The translations under genes were made by a program, and so were the position numbers. DNA of 64,000 nucleotides from Caenimonas aquaedulcis (GTDB lineage Bacteria; Pseudomonadota; Gammaproteobacteria; Burkholderiales; Burkholderiaceae_C), in the NCBI RefSeq assembly GCF_015831345.1, contig NZ_JADWYS010000001.1:3314618-3378617 (forward strand), written 5' to 3'. Below the pieces are notes generated by a model, which was not told the origin of the DNA, did no database searches, and worked only from the letters and a program-made list of their open reading frames with translations. Every line of letters begins with the position of its first letter. Within the stretch, counting starts at the first letter, position 1. This document shows, in pieces, positions 43,730-52,193 of the stretch.

Positions 43730-44676
43730 ATGTCGCTGGCTTTCACCCGGGGGTCGATCACGGCGTAGAGCATGTCGACGACGAAGTTGACGATGACGAC
43801 CATCGCCGCGAGCAGCATCACGCAGTTGCGCACCACGATGAGGTCGCGGTTGGAAATCGACTGGAAGATCAGCCGCCCGAGCCCGGGCAGGTAGAAGACG
43901 TTCTCCACGACGATGGTCCCGGCGAGCAACTCGGCAAACTGCAGGCCCATCACGGTGATCACCGGGATCATCGCGTTGCGCAGCACGTGCCGCCACATGG
44001 TGCCCCGGCGCGAGACGCCCTTCGCGCGCGCCGTGCGCACGAAATCCTCGCGCATCACTTCCAGCACGGCCGAGCGCGTGATCCGCGCGAGGATCGCGGA
44101 CTGCACCACGGCGAGCGAAATGGCGGGCAGCATGAGCGCGCGCAGCCCCGGCAGGATGCCTTCATCCCAACCGGGAAAGCCGCCGGCGGAGAACCACTTG
44201 AGGTGTACCGAGAACAGCAGGATCAACAGGATCGCGAACCAGAAATTCGGGATCGCGATGCCCACCTGCGACAGCCCCATCACGCCCACGTCGCCCAGCT
44301 TGTTGTGCCGCGCCGCGGCGAAGATGCCTGCCGCCAGGGCCAGCACCGTGGTGATCGACATGGCCATCAACGCCAGCGGCACGGTCAGGCTGAGCCGCTC
44401 CAGGACGAGCTCGGTCACGGGAGAGCTGTAGGCGTAGCTCAGCCCCAGATCGCCGGTGAGCATGCCGCCGATCCAGTGGAAGTAGCGCTGCACCGGCGGC
44501 TGGTCGATGCCGAGCTTTACGGCCAGAGCCTGCACGGCCTCGGGAGACGCGTCCGGCCCCATGAGGATCTGAGCAGCATTGCCGGGAAGGATTTCCAGCA
44601 CCAGGAACACGACGATGGAAGCGCCAACCAGCGTCGCGACCAGGGTGATGAGGCGCTTGAAGAGGAACAAGCTCAT
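43726..44676 (-). CDS. Peptide ABC transporter permease, DppB-like
   Basis: A 316-residue permease with six membrane helices. Typical DppB features are RLITLVATLVGASIVVFLVLEILPGN at the N terminus, the long periplasmic loop, and the EAA loop MREDFVRTARAKGVSRRGTMWRHVLRN. ATG 44676 is preferred, as the 25 residues before it have no family similarity and fall in the promoter region shared with the divergent ferredoxin gene. First gene of the eight-gene minus-strand series. Confidence 0.93.
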   Translation of the reverse strand: MSLFLFKRLITLVATLVGASIVVFLVLEILPGNAAQILMGPDASPEAVQALAVKLGIDQPPVQRYFHWIGGMLTGDLGLSYAYSSPVTELVLERLSLTVPLALMAMSITTVLALAAGIFAAARHNKLGDVGVMGLSQVGIAIPNFWFAILLILLFSVHLKWFSAGGFPGWDEGILPGLRALMLPAISLAVVQSAILARITRSAVLEVMREDFVRTARAKGVSRRGTMWRHVLRNAMIPVITVMGLQFAELLAGTIVVENVFYLPGLGRLIFQSISNRDLIVVRNCVMLLAAMVVIVNFVVDMLYAVIDPRVKASDI

Positions 44677-44719
44677 GAAGCCGCCGATAATGCCAGAACT
44701 GAATCCGGAGAACCTCGGC

Positions 44720-44992
44720 ATGGCACTGATGATTACCGACGAGTGCATCAACTGCGATGTCTGTGAGCCCGAGTGCCCGAACGAAGCGATCTTCCTCGGC
44801 CCGGAGATCTACCAGATCGATGCGGCCAAGTGCACGGAGTGTGTCGGGCACTTCGACGAGCCGCAGTGCGTGCAGGTGTGCCCCGTGGCCTGCATCCCCA
44901 TCAACCCGGAGCACATCGAAAGCCGGGAGACGCTGTGGGAAAGGTATCGCCGCCTCACCGCGCAGGCGGCGAACCCGCCGTCGGCTAGCTAG
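44720..44992 (+). CDS. YfhL-type 2[4Fe-4S] ferredoxin
   Basis: A 90-residue electron carrier. Two clusters are indicated by CxxCxxxCxxxCP (CINCDVCEPECPN) near the N terminus and CTECVGHFDEPQCVQVCPV with the long insert typical of the Alvin/YfhL type. Such low-potential ferredoxins are common in betaproteobacteria; the partner is not known. It is transcribed divergently from the ABC importer. Its last 8 bases overlap the convergent gene. Confidence 0.92.
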   Translation: MALMITDECINCDVCEPECPNEAIFLGPEIYQIDAAKCTECVGHFDEPQCVQVCPVACIPINPEHIESRETLWERYRRLTAQAANPPSAS

Positions 44993-45443
44993 CCGATTTC
45001 TTCTTCGCGGACTTTTTTGCGGTCTTGTCGGCAGGCTTTGCAGGCGCGGTCGCTGTGAAGAACTCGGGGTTCTTCGCCTTGGCTTGTCCTTTGGCCTTCA
45101 AGGGTTTGATCGTCGTGATCTGCGGCTCCCGCGCCGTCGCCGGCTCCTCGGCCTTTGGCGGCGGCAGCAAGGCCTGCGCAGGCTTGGCCTCTTCCTTGAT
45201 CCGTGCTTTTTCCATGGCGTCACCGAGTTTGGCATCGCGCTTTGAGGCCTCGCTGGTTTGCGTGCGCTGTGCCTGGCTGCGCGGGTCGTCCACCACGACC
45301 AGCTTGCCGCCGGGGCAGGGCTCCTGGCTGTAGCTGGAGCCGCACCGGTAGACGCCTTCCGCTGACGCCGGCAGCGCAAAGACGGAAGCCGCGGCCGCGA
45401 GCCCAGCAAGCCGCACGAGGCGGTGCAGGTTGTTGTTCTTCAT
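44985..45443 (-). CDS. Secreted hypothetical protein with Lys/Ala-rich tail
   Basis: A 152-residue protein with a signal peptide (cleavage near Ala-Ser-Ala, residue 28) followed by VYRCGSSYSQEPCPGG, resembling the start of DUF4124-type periplasmic proteins with a Cys pair. The middle is charged and probably helical. The C terminus is very basic (KKSAKKKSA). I do not recognise a function. It lies 27 bases before pth on the same strand, downstream of it in the transcription direction. Confidence 0.7.
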   Translation of the reverse strand: MKNNNLHRLVRLAGLAAAASVFALPASAEGVYRCGSSYSQEPCPGGKLVVVDDPRSQAQRTQTSEASKRDAKLGDAMEKARIKEEAKPAQALLPPPKAEEPATAREPQITTIKPLKAKGQAKAKNPEFFTATAPAKPADKTAKKSAKKKSAS

Positions 45444-45470
45444 GTTCTCCCTTTCCTGTGGTTCCTGTTG

Positions 45471-46079
45471 TCAGAGGCCTTCGGGGCGTGGCGGCTTGGG
45501 CCGGGGCGGCTTGCTGGTGTGCACGAGCAGCGTCGCCTTTTCCATCTCACCCGCCAGCATCGCGGGCACGGCCTTCAAGGTGCGCGCCATGCAATCCTCG
45601 ATCGCTTCGCGCTGGTCGGGCGCGGGCTTCTTCAACACCCAGTTGATCACCTCGGACTTCACGCCCGGATGGCCGATGCCCAGGCGCAGGCGCCAGTAAT
45701 CGCCGGTGCCGAGTTGTGCGTGGATGTCGCGCAAGCCGTTGTGGCCGGCGTGGCTGCCGCCGAACTTGAGCTTGGCCTGGCCCGGCACGACGTCGAGTTC
45801 GTCGTGCACGACCAGGATCTCCTCGGGCGCGATCTTGAAGAAGCGCGCGAGTGCCGCGACGGATTTTCCGGACAGGTTCATGAAGGTCTGCGGTTCGAGC
45901 AGCCACACGGTCTGGCCATGGATCGTGGTGCGTGCCACCAGCCCGTGGTAGCTGCGTTCGGACGTGAGCTGCACCTTGAGCTCTCGCGCGAGTTCATCCA
46001 CCCACCAGAAGCCGACGTTATGGCGCGTGGCTTCGTATTCGCTTCCGGGATTGCCGAGACCGACGAACAGTTTGATCAT
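45471..46079 (-). CDS. pth: Peptidyl-tRNA hydrolase
   Basis: A 202-residue enzyme that releases tRNA from stalled peptidyl-tRNA. The motifs [20 protein letters not shown] (with catalytic His), [15 protein letters not shown] and [12 protein letters not shown] are present. ATG 46079 is the natural start. It follows rplY, as in many betaproteobacteria, but a strong terminator lies between the two genes, so pth may have its own promoter. The C-terminal tail is Pro/Lys-rich. Confidence 0.95.
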   Translation of the reverse strand: MIKLFVGLGNPGSEYEATRHNVGFWWVDELARELKVQLTSERSYHGLVARTTIHGQTVWLLEPQTFMNLSGKSVAALARFFKIAPEEILVVHDELDVVPGQAKLKFGGSHAGHNGLRDIHAQLGTGDYWRLRLGIGHPGVKSEVINWVLKKPAPDQREAIEDCMARTLKAVPAMLAGEMEKATLLVHTSKPPRPKPPRPEGL

Positions 46080-46104
46080 GGTGGGATTATCGGGTCGGGC
46101 CTCG

Positions 46105-46135
46105 AAACAAAAACGGCCCGCCGAAGCGGGCCGTT
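46105..46135 (-). terminator. Rho-independent terminator after rplY
   Basis: A 9-bp stem ACGGCCCGC / GCGGGCCGT (46113-46121 and 46126-46134) has loop CGAA. On the minus strand it is followed by TTTTTGTTT. It begins 24 bases past the rplY stop. Confidence 0.88.
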
Positions 46136-46158
46136 GACGCCAGGAGCCTGTGAAGAAT

Positions 46159-46893
46159 TTACTTCTTGGCAGGTGCCTTGGCAGCGGGCGCCTTGGCGGC
46201 GGGAGCGGCCTTGTCGCCACCCTTCGCATCGCCCTTGGCAGCCGGAGCACCCTTGCCGGCCGGTGCGGCCTTGGCATCCGCTGCGGGAGCAGCTGCGTCG
46301 GCCGCCGGTGCGGTCGCATCCGCCGGCTCTTCGCCGCCGGTGAGCACCATCGACACGATCACCGGGTTCGGCTTGCCGCGCGTGACGGCGGTCACGCCCT
46401 TGGGCAGCGTGATCTCGTTCAGGTGCAGGGACATGCCCTTCTTCATGCCCGACAGGTCCACCTCGATGAACTCGGGCAGGTCGGCCGGCAGGCAGGAGAT
46501 GTCGAGTTCGGACATGACGTGGTTGACGACACAGTTCTCGAACTTGACGGCCTGCGATTCCTCGGCCTTGACGTAGTGGAACGGCACCTTCATGTGCAGC
46601 TTGGTCTTGGCGTCCACGCGCTGGAAGTCGATGTGGGTGACCTGCTGCTTGTACGGGTGGTATTGCACGTCGCGCAGCAGGACCTTGCCGGCCTTGCCGC
46701 CGAGTTCCATTTCCAGGATGGTCGAGTGGAAGGCTTCCTTCTTCAGGGCATGCCACAACGCGTTGTGGTCCAGCTCGATGAGTTGCGGCTGGCCTTCACC
46801 GCCGTAGACGATGCCCGGGGTCTTGCCCGTATTGCGGAGACGGCGGCTCGCACCCGTGCCCTGCTTTGCGCGCTCAAAAGCGACGAATTTCAT
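46159..46893 (-). CDS. rplY: 50S ribosomal protein L25/Ctc
   Basis: A 244-residue member of the long (Ctc-type) L25 family. The 5S-rRNA-binding domain (about 1-95: [23 protein letters not shown]) is followed by a TL5-like beta domain (about 95-185). The last 60 residues are a repetitive Ala/Lys/Asp tail, probably disordered. Located between prs and pth, the normal order for this group. The start ATG 46893 is well supported by the conserved N terminus. Confidence 0.95.
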   Translation of the reverse strand: MKFVAFERAKQGTGASRRLRNTGKTPGIVYGGEGQPQLIELDHNALWHALKKEAFHSTILEMELGGKAGKVLLRDVQYHPYKQQVTHIDFQRVDAKTKLHMKVPFHYVKAEESQAVKFENCVVNHVMSELDISCLPADLPEFIEVDLSGMKKGMSLHLNEITLPKGVTAVTRGKPNPVIVSMVLTGGEEPADATAPAADAAAPAADAKAAPAGKGAPAAKGDAKGGDKAAPAAKAPAAKAPAKK

Positions 46894-46938
46894 AGTTCAC
46901 TCCAAAAGGAATCCACCGCGACCAGTGTGACTCCGGTT

Positions 46939-46967
46939 AAAAAAGGCCCGCCCCGACGAGGCAAGCC
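46939..46967 (-). terminator. Rho-independent terminator after prs
   Basis: On the minus strand GGCTTGCCTC-GTC-GGGGCGGGCC pairs over 10 positions (three G-T pairs) at 46967-46945 and is followed by six T residues. It lies 23 bases beyond the prs stop and 46 bases before the rplY start. Confidence 0.7.
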
Positions 46968-46990
46968 ACGATGCACCCGAACCGGCAACC

Positions 46991-47968
46991 CTAGAAGAGG
47001 TTTTCCTGGTCCGAGAACAAACTCATCACCGACTCGCCCTTCGCGATGCGCTGGATCGTCTCGGCGATCAGCGGCGCCACGGTGAGCTGCCGGATTTTCT
47101 TGCACGTGCGGCCCGCGTCGGACAGCGGGATGGTGTTGGTTACCACCACTTCGTCCAGCGCCGCGCCGTTGGCGATCCGATCGATCGCCGGCCCCGAGAA
47201 GATCGGGTGCGTGCAATAGGCATAAACCTTCTTCGCGCCGCGCTCCTTGAGCACCTCGGCGGCCTTCACCAGCGTGCCGGCCGTGTCGATCATGTCGTCC
47301 ATGATCACGCAGTTGCGGCCTTCGATTTCGCCGATCACGTGCATCACTTCGCTCACGTTCGCCCGCGGGCGGCGCTTGTCGATGATCGCGAGATCCGTGT
47401 TCAGCTGCTTGGCCAGCGCCCGGGCGCGAACCACACCGCCGACGTCGGGCGAGACCACGATCAGGTCTTCGTAATTCTTCGATCGCACATCCGACAGCAA
47501 CACCGGCGACGCATAGATGTTGTCCACGGGAATGTCGAAGAACCCCTGGATCTGGTCGGCGTGCAAGTCCATCGTCAGCACGCGCGACACCCCGACCGTC
47601 TGCAGCAGGTTGGCCACCACCTTCGCCGAGATCGGCACGCGCGACGAGCGCGGGCGGCGGTCCTGGCGGGCGTAGCCGAAATACGGGATCACGGCGCTGA
47701 TCCGTTCGGCGGACGCGCGCTTGAGCGCGTCCACCATGATCAGCAATTCCATCAAATTCTCGTTCGTCGGGGCGCAGGTGGACTGGACCACGAAGACGTC
47801 GCGCGCGCGAACGTTGGTGTTGATCTCGACGGTGACTTCACCATCGGAAAAACGCCCCACGCTGGCCGCTCCCAGGGAAATGCCCAGATGCCCCGCGATT
47901 TCCGACGCGAGCGCCGGATTGGCGTTGCCGGTGAACACCATGAAGTCGGGATGAGGAACAACCTGCAT
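46991..47968 (-). CDS. prs: Ribose-phosphate pyrophosphokinase
   Basis: A 325-residue PRPP synthetase. It makes 5-phosphoribosyl diphosphate for nucleotide, His and Trp synthesis. Landmarks are [16 protein letters not shown] (ATP flag region), [23 protein letters not shown] and the PRPP loop DDMIDTAGT. It stands in the conserved series ispE, tRNA-Gln, prs, rplY, pth. AAGTAACTAC-rich leader DNA of about 75 bases separates it from the tRNA. Confidence 0.96.
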   Translation of the reverse strand: MQVVPHPDFMVFTGNANPALASEIAGHLGISLGAASVGRFSDGEVTVEINTNVRARDVFVVQSTCAPTNENLMELLIMVDALKRASAERISAVIPYFGYARQDRRPRSSRVPISAKVVANLLQTVGVSRVLTMDLHADQIQGFFDIPVDNIYASPVLLSDVRSKNYEDLIVVSPDVGGVVRARALAKQLNTDLAIIDKRRPRANVSEVMHVIGEIEGRNCVIMDDMIDTAGTLVKAAEVLKERGAKKVYAYCTHPIFSGPAIDRIANGAALDEVVVTNTIPLSDAGRTCKKIRQLTVAPLIAETIQRIAKGESVMSLFSDQENLF

Positions 47969-48010
47969 GAGCGGTCCCAGCGATATGTAGTTACTTGCCT
48001 TGATTCGAGG

Positions 48011-48032
48011 AGCGCGGCCCGAGGACCGCGCT
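48011..48032. repeat. Hairpin between tRNA-Gln and prs
   Basis: AGCGCGG and CCGCGCT form a 7-bp stem with an 8-base loop. On the minus strand no T-run follows, so it is more likely a processing or attenuation structure than a full terminator. Confidence 0.4.
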
Positions 48033-48042
48033 TCTCATATTT

Positions 48043-48119
48043 TGGCAGGGGAGGAAGGACTCGAACCCTCGTATGCCGGAATCAAAATCCGGTGCCTTAA
48101 CCAACTTGGCGACTCCCCT
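48043..48119 (-). tRNA. tRNA-Gln (TTG)
   Basis: On the minus strand the 77-base gene folds as a full cloverleaf. The acceptor arm is AGGGGAG/CTCCCCT, with discriminator G73 and encoded CCA. The D arm has GGTTAAGG. The anticodon stem CCGGA/TCCGG holds loop TTTTGAT with anticodon TTG, and the T loop is TTCGAGT. It lies 21 bases after ispE and before prs, the usual betaproteobacterial order, so it is probably cut from a mixed transcript. Confidence 0.97.
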
Positions 48120-48140
48120 ACACGGGTCGGAAGCTGAAAT

Positions 48141-49025
48141 TCAGCCGCCAACCGATATATCGTCGCTGGGAGCCCATCCCGCCAGAGGATGAGCCTCCAA
48201 ATTGCCGCATTCACGTGCCAACCAACCTTCAGGCGCCGCTTTCAGGGACTTTCCGGCACCCAGATGCGCGAAAACCGCGCTTCCCGAACCGGTCATCCGA
48301 CCGCTCAATCCCTGCGACCCCAGCCAATCGAGGGCCTGGGTGACGCCGGGACAAAGCTCCTGGGCGACGCCTTGCAAATCGTTGCGGCCGAACTTCCAGA
48401 TGTCATTCCAGGCATCCGGCCCCGGGTTTGCAGCAAAGCCTGAAATTATAGCAGGCTCACTGTCGCGGGTCAGCCTGGGATGGCCGAAGATTCCCGCGGT
48501 CGGCAGCCCCTGCGGCGGCTTGACCACGGCGAACCGCCCGGGAGGCAGGCGCACGGGCGTCAGCGACTCCCCGATCCCCTCGACCCACGCGTTGTATCCG
48601 CCGAGGAAGAAGGGGACGTCCGCCCCCAGCGTGAGGCCGATCGTGGCGAGCGCCGGCAGGGACAGGCCAGCGCCCCAAAGGCGGTTGAGGGCCAGCAGGC
48701 AACTGGCTGCATCCGACGAGCCCCCGCCCATTCCCGCCTGCTCCGGCAGGCGCTTGTCGATGCCGATATGCGCCCCCAGCCGTGTGCCGGATGCAACTTG
48801 GAGGGCGCGGGCCGCGCGGAGCACCAGATCGTCGGGCGGCAACGGGCGGCCGAGATCTTCCCGGGACACGGTGGCGTCCGGTCGGACTTCGAAATGCAGG
48901 GTGTCGCACCAGTCGATCAGCATGAAGACGGACTGCAGCAGGTGCATGCCGTCGTCCCGCCGCCCCGTCACGTGGAGGAACAGGTTGAGCTTGGCCGGCG
49001 CCGGGACGTCGTAGATCGCCTTCAT
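48141..49025 (-). CDS. ispE: 4-diphosphocytidyl-2-C-methyl-D-erythritol kinase
   Basis: A 294-residue GHMP kinase of the MEP isoprenoid pathway. Signatures are PAKLNLFLHVTGRRDDGMH at the N terminus, the glycine/serine-rich ATP loop PEQAGMGGGSSDAA, and MTGSGSAVFA near the C terminus. ATG 49025 overlaps the lolB stop (49022-49025). Location between lolB and tRNA-Gln-prs is conserved. Confidence 0.95.
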   Translation of the reverse strand: MKAIYDVPAPAKLNLFLHVTGRRDDGMHLLQSVFMLIDWCDTLHFEVRPDATVSREDLGRPLPPDDLVLRAARALQVASGTRLGAHIGIDKRLPEQAGMGGGSSDAASCLLALNRLWGAGLSLPALATIGLTLGADVPFFLGGYNAWVEGIGESLTPVRLPPGRFAVVKPPQGLPTAGIFGHPRLTRDSEPAIISGFAANPGPDAWNDIWKFGRNDLQGVAQELCPGVTQALDWLGSQGLSGRMTGSGSAVFAHLGAGKSLKAAPEGWLARECGNLEAHPLAGWAPSDDISVGG

Positions 49026-49519
49026 CGCTCGAGGGCGATGCGAAGGTCCGCCTCGGGCTGGGGGTGCGTGCGATGCGCGCTCAGCCGGCCCTGCGGGAGC
49101 AGGCTGAGGTTGGCTTGCCAGCCCGGCACGGGCGTGTTCGTGCCGCGGAGCCAGTCGAAGAGCGCCGCGACAGGGATCGCCGACCCCGTGGCATGGGCCA
49201 CGAGGGCGTCGACCGATTCGAACTGGCGCGTCTGCCCGCCATTGCGCAGCATCGCACTGCCCGGCGCCCAACTCAGTACGGCCAGTGTGCCGCCCAGGGG
49301 ATTGCTCAGCGTCAGCTCGCCGCTGGCGGCGTTGCCACGGAGGTCGAAGCCCGCCGCGAACGACTGGCTCTGGTTGCCCTCCACCTGCAATGCGAGCCGG
49401 CCGCTCCAGGGGCCCTCGTCCTGCGCCAACGCCCGCTCGGTCTTCGGGGCGCTGGCGCACCCTGCGAGGAACAGAGCCGATGCGGCCAGCAGGCTCACCC
49501 GCAGACGGGCGCCGGTCAT
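49022..49519 (-). CDS. lolB: Outer-membrane lipoprotein insertion protein LolB
   Basis: A 165-residue lipoprotein with a signal peptide and lipobox ending at Cys (Leu-Ala-Gly-Cys, residue about 22). The LolB-like pattern GRLALQVEGNQSQSFAAGFDLRG is followed by the PVAALFDWLRG segment. LolB receives lipoproteins from LolA and inserts them into the outer membrane. Start and end overlap its neighbours by four bases, so TPR, lolB and ispE form one coupled unit. Sequence similarity within this family is low; context adds weight. Confidence 0.85.
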   Translation of the reverse strand: MTGARLRVSLLAASALFLAGCASAPKTERALAQDEGPWSGRLALQVEGNQSQSFAAGFDLRGNAASGELTLSNPLGGTLAVLSWAPGSAMLRNGGQTRQFESVDALVAHATGSAIPVAALFDWLRGTNTPVPGWQANLSLLPQGRLSAHRTHPQPEADLRIALER

Positions 49520-51264
49520 GGCTTGACCCGCAGGCGCTTGAGCGTTTCCTGCAAGGTTTCGTTTTCGCTGTTGAGCAGCAGGCCTTCCTTCCAGATCGCT
49601 GTGGCTCGATCGCGCTGTCCCAGGCTCCACAGGACTTCCCCAAGATGGGCGGCGATGTCCGCGTCGGGCCGCGCTTTGTAAGCCACGTCCAGGATCCTCA
49701 GCGCTTCCGGCTTGTTGCCCATGCGGAATTCCACCCACGCGAGGCTGTCGCTGATGAAGGGGTCGTCCGGCGCATAACTCAGCGCCTTCTGGATGAGCTG
49801 CTTGGCTTCCGGCAATCGCACATTGCGCTCCGCGAAGGAATAGCCAAGCGCGTTGTACGCCGAGTGGTAATCGGGCTTGGCCGCGATCAGCTCCCGCAGC
49901 AGGCGCTCCATTTCCGGCAGGCTGCCCATTTTTTCCGCCAGCATCGCCTGCTCATAAACGAGGTCCGCGTCGAAGGGTTGGCGCGCCGCCGCCTGGGCGA
50001 TCAGGTCGTAACCAGCCTTGTATTGCTTGTTGTCGCGAAGGAGTTGCACTTCCGCCGTGAGTTTCATGCGCGCATCGTCGGCGTTGCGCTCGGGAAGGGC
50101 TCGCAGCAGCTTGCGTGCTTCGTCCAGCTTGCCCTGCCTGGCCAGAATGGATGCGCGGCGGTTCTGCGCCGCCAGCAGGTCCTGCGCATTTTCGATGCGG
50201 TCGAGCCAAGCGCCGGCAAGTGCGAAGTCCTTGCGCTTTTCGGCAACGCGCGAGAGCGACATGTACGCCTGCGCCAGTCCACGCGCCCGTTCCTCGCCCG
50301 CCGGTTGCGCCTGCGCCAGTTCGATGTAGCGCTTGAGCGAAGCTTCGGCGGCCGCGTCACTGTTGTCCTGCAACTGCAGCATGCCCTGCGCAAGCCAGGC
50401 TTGCGGATAGTCGGGCTTCTCCGCCGTAACCACGTTCAATTGCTGAGACGCTTCCGCGTAGCGCTGCGCGTCCAGGAGCGCGCGCGCGTAGTTCATGCGC
50501 ATCTCGGGCAGCGGCTTCGACTCCATGTAGCGCCGCACGAGTGCTTCGGCCTGCGGCAGTTTTGGGTCCATCAACTCGATGGCAAGCATTGCGGGGCCTT
50601 CCGCCCGCGCATCCGCGGCCTGCCCGCGCCGCGCCGCTTCGAGCGCGCCCGTGGTGTCGCCGGCGGCCAGGCGAACGCGTCCCACCGCGGTCCACGCGGC
50701 AGCCGCAGTCGCCGGCTGGTTGAGGTAGTCCGCGAGCGCCTGTTCCACCACGCTGGCTGCGAGCTTCTTGTCGCTGGCCCGCGCATAGGCCTGCGGAATG
50801 ATCGCGAACACCGCGTCGCGGTCCTTCTCGCTCGCAAGCGCCAAATCCGTCCTGAGCGGCTCGACGCTCTCCGCGACGCGATTGAGCTGCAGCACCAGGC
50901 GCAACACGAAACGATTGGCTTCGCGCGACTGCGGATGCGCGGCTTTCCATGCGCGCGCCGCCTGCAAGGCGTCCTCGCCGGAGCGGTTCTGGTAGGCGAT
51001 TTCCATCGCCCGCTGGTACAGGCCGGGGTCGTTCGTCTTGCGCGCGGCGTCCAGCATCAGCGCGAAGCCGGTGCCGGGCTCGGCTTCGGTACCGCGGGCG
51101 TTGATCTCGCCCAGCAGCAGCTGATAGAAGAGGCTGGCGTCCAGCGGCGAGTTGATCGCTGGCGTTTCGTCTTCGTCGTCTGGCTTGTCGGCGGGTTGCG
51201 CAGCGGCGCCAAGCGCCAGGAAAAGCGCGAGTAAGGCGGCTGCTGCAGGGGGGATTCGCTTCAT
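49516..51264 (-). CDS. Secreted TPR-repeat protein upstream of lolB
   Basis: A 582-residue protein with a signal peptide (cleavage after Ala-Ala-Ala-Gln near residue 23) and TPR repeats throughout. The clearest repeats are at the C terminus: AYNALGYSFAERNVRLPEAKQLIQ, SDSLAWVEFRMGNKPEALR and AHLGEVLWSLGQRDRATAIW. It is the usual partner gene before lolB in betaproteobacteria and may act in envelope assembly. ATG 51264 is chosen, as the 16 residues before it are Gly/Tyr rich and non-conserved. Divergent from mutM with 60 bases between. Confidence 0.87.
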   Translation of the reverse strand: MKRIPPAAAALLALFLALGAAAQPADKPDDEDETPAINSPLDASLFYQLLLGEINARGTEAEPGTGFALMLDAARKTNDPGLYQRAMEIAYQNRSGEDALQAARAWKAAHPQSREANRFVLRLVLQLNRVAESVEPLRTDLALASEKDRDAVFAIIPQAYARASDKKLAASVVEQALADYLNQPATAAAAWTAVGRVRLAAGDTTGALEAARRGQAADARAEGPAMLAIELMDPKLPQAEALVRRYMESKPLPEMRMNYARALLDAQRYAEASQQLNVVTAEKPDYPQAWLAQGMLQLQDNSDAAAEASLKRYIELAQAQPAGEERARGLAQAYMSLSRVAEKRKDFALAGAWLDRIENAQDLLAAQNRRASILARQGKLDEARKLLRALPERNADDARMKLTAEVQLLRDNKQYKAGYDLIAQAAARQPFDADLVYEQAMLAEKMGSLPEMERLLRELIAAKPDYHSAYNALGYSFAERNVRLPEAKQLIQKALSYAPDDPFISDSLAWVEFRMGNKPEALRILDVAYKARPDADIAAHLGEVLWSLGQRDRATAIWKEGLLLNSENETLQETLKRLRVKP

Positions 51265-51324
51265 CGAACCATAATAATCCAAGCCCCCTGACCCGTACCC
51301 CCCCGCGCCCATCCCTACCCCAGC

Positions 51325-52137
51325 ATGCCCGAACTGCCGGAAGTCGAAGTTACCCGCCTGAGTTTTGCCGACCGGATCGCCGGTGCCACGATCCTGGCGG
51401 TGCGCATGGGCAAAGCGCTGCGTTGGCCGCTCGGCATTGACCCCCGCCTGCTGGAGGGGCGCAGGATCCTGCAGGTGCGCCGCCGGGGGAAATACCTGTT
51501 GCTGGACCTCGACGAGGGTCTTCTCCTGTTACATCTCGGGATGTCCGGCAGCCTGAATTTCTCTCCCACCCAGCCCGAGCCCGGTCCGCACACCCATTTC
51601 GACATGGAGACGACGCGCGGCGCGCTCCGGCTGAACGACCCGCGCCGCTTCGGCGCGGTGGTTTACGCGCCCGCGGAGGACTCGTCTGTCGCGCGCAAGC
51701 TCCTGGGCGCGTTGGGGGTGGAGCCCCTTGAGGCCGGTTTCGGTGCGGAAGCATTCCACGCAGGCTTGCGAAAGCGCAACGCGGCCGTGAAACAGGTCCT
51801 GCTGGCGGGGGACATCGTGGTGGGTGTGGGAAATATCTACGCGTCCGAAGCGCTGTTTCTCGCGCGCATCCGGCCCACGACGCGGGCCTCCCGCATCGGG
51901 AGAGCCCGTTCGGACCGGCTGCACGCGGCGATACGCGAGGTGCTGGCGCGCGCGGTGGCCAAGGGCGGGAGTACCTTGCGGGATTTTTCCAGTGCGCAGG
52001 GCGAGAGCGGCTACTTCCAGCTCGAGGCCATGGTGTACGACCGCGAGGGATTGCCGTGCCGCATATGCGGCACCGCCATCAAGGCGATACGGCAGGGACA
52101 GCGCTCCACGTTCTACTGCCCGCATTGCCAGAAATGA
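51325..52137 (+). CDS. mutM: Formamidopyrimidine-DNA glycosylase
   Basis: A 270-residue bifunctional glycosylase/AP lyase for oxidised purines such as 8-oxoguanine. The catalytic N-terminal Pro follows Met (MPELPEVEV), Lys57 is in RRRGKYLL, the intercalation and helix-two-turn-helix region holds [11 protein letters not shown], and a Cys4 zinc finger CRICG...CPHC closes the protein. mutY, which handles the mispair left by the same lesion, lies 2 kb downstream on the same strand. Confidence 0.97.
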   Translation: MPELPEVEVTRLSFADRIAGATILAVRMGKALRWPLGIDPRLLEGRRILQVRRRGKYLLLDLDEGLLLLHLGMSGSLNFSPTQPEPGPHTHFDMETTRGALRLNDPRRFGAVVYAPAEDSSVARKLLGALGVEPLEAGFGAEAFHAGLRKRNAAVKQVLLAGDIVVGVGNIYASEALFLARIRPTTRASRIGRARSDRLHAAIREVLARAVAKGGSTLRDFSSAQGESGYFQLEAMVYDREGLPCRICGTAIKAIRQGQRSTFYCPHCQK

Positions 52138-52193
52138 TGGCTGCGTACAGAGGAGCCTGATGCTATATTCAAAATAACAATCCGGGATTCTGA

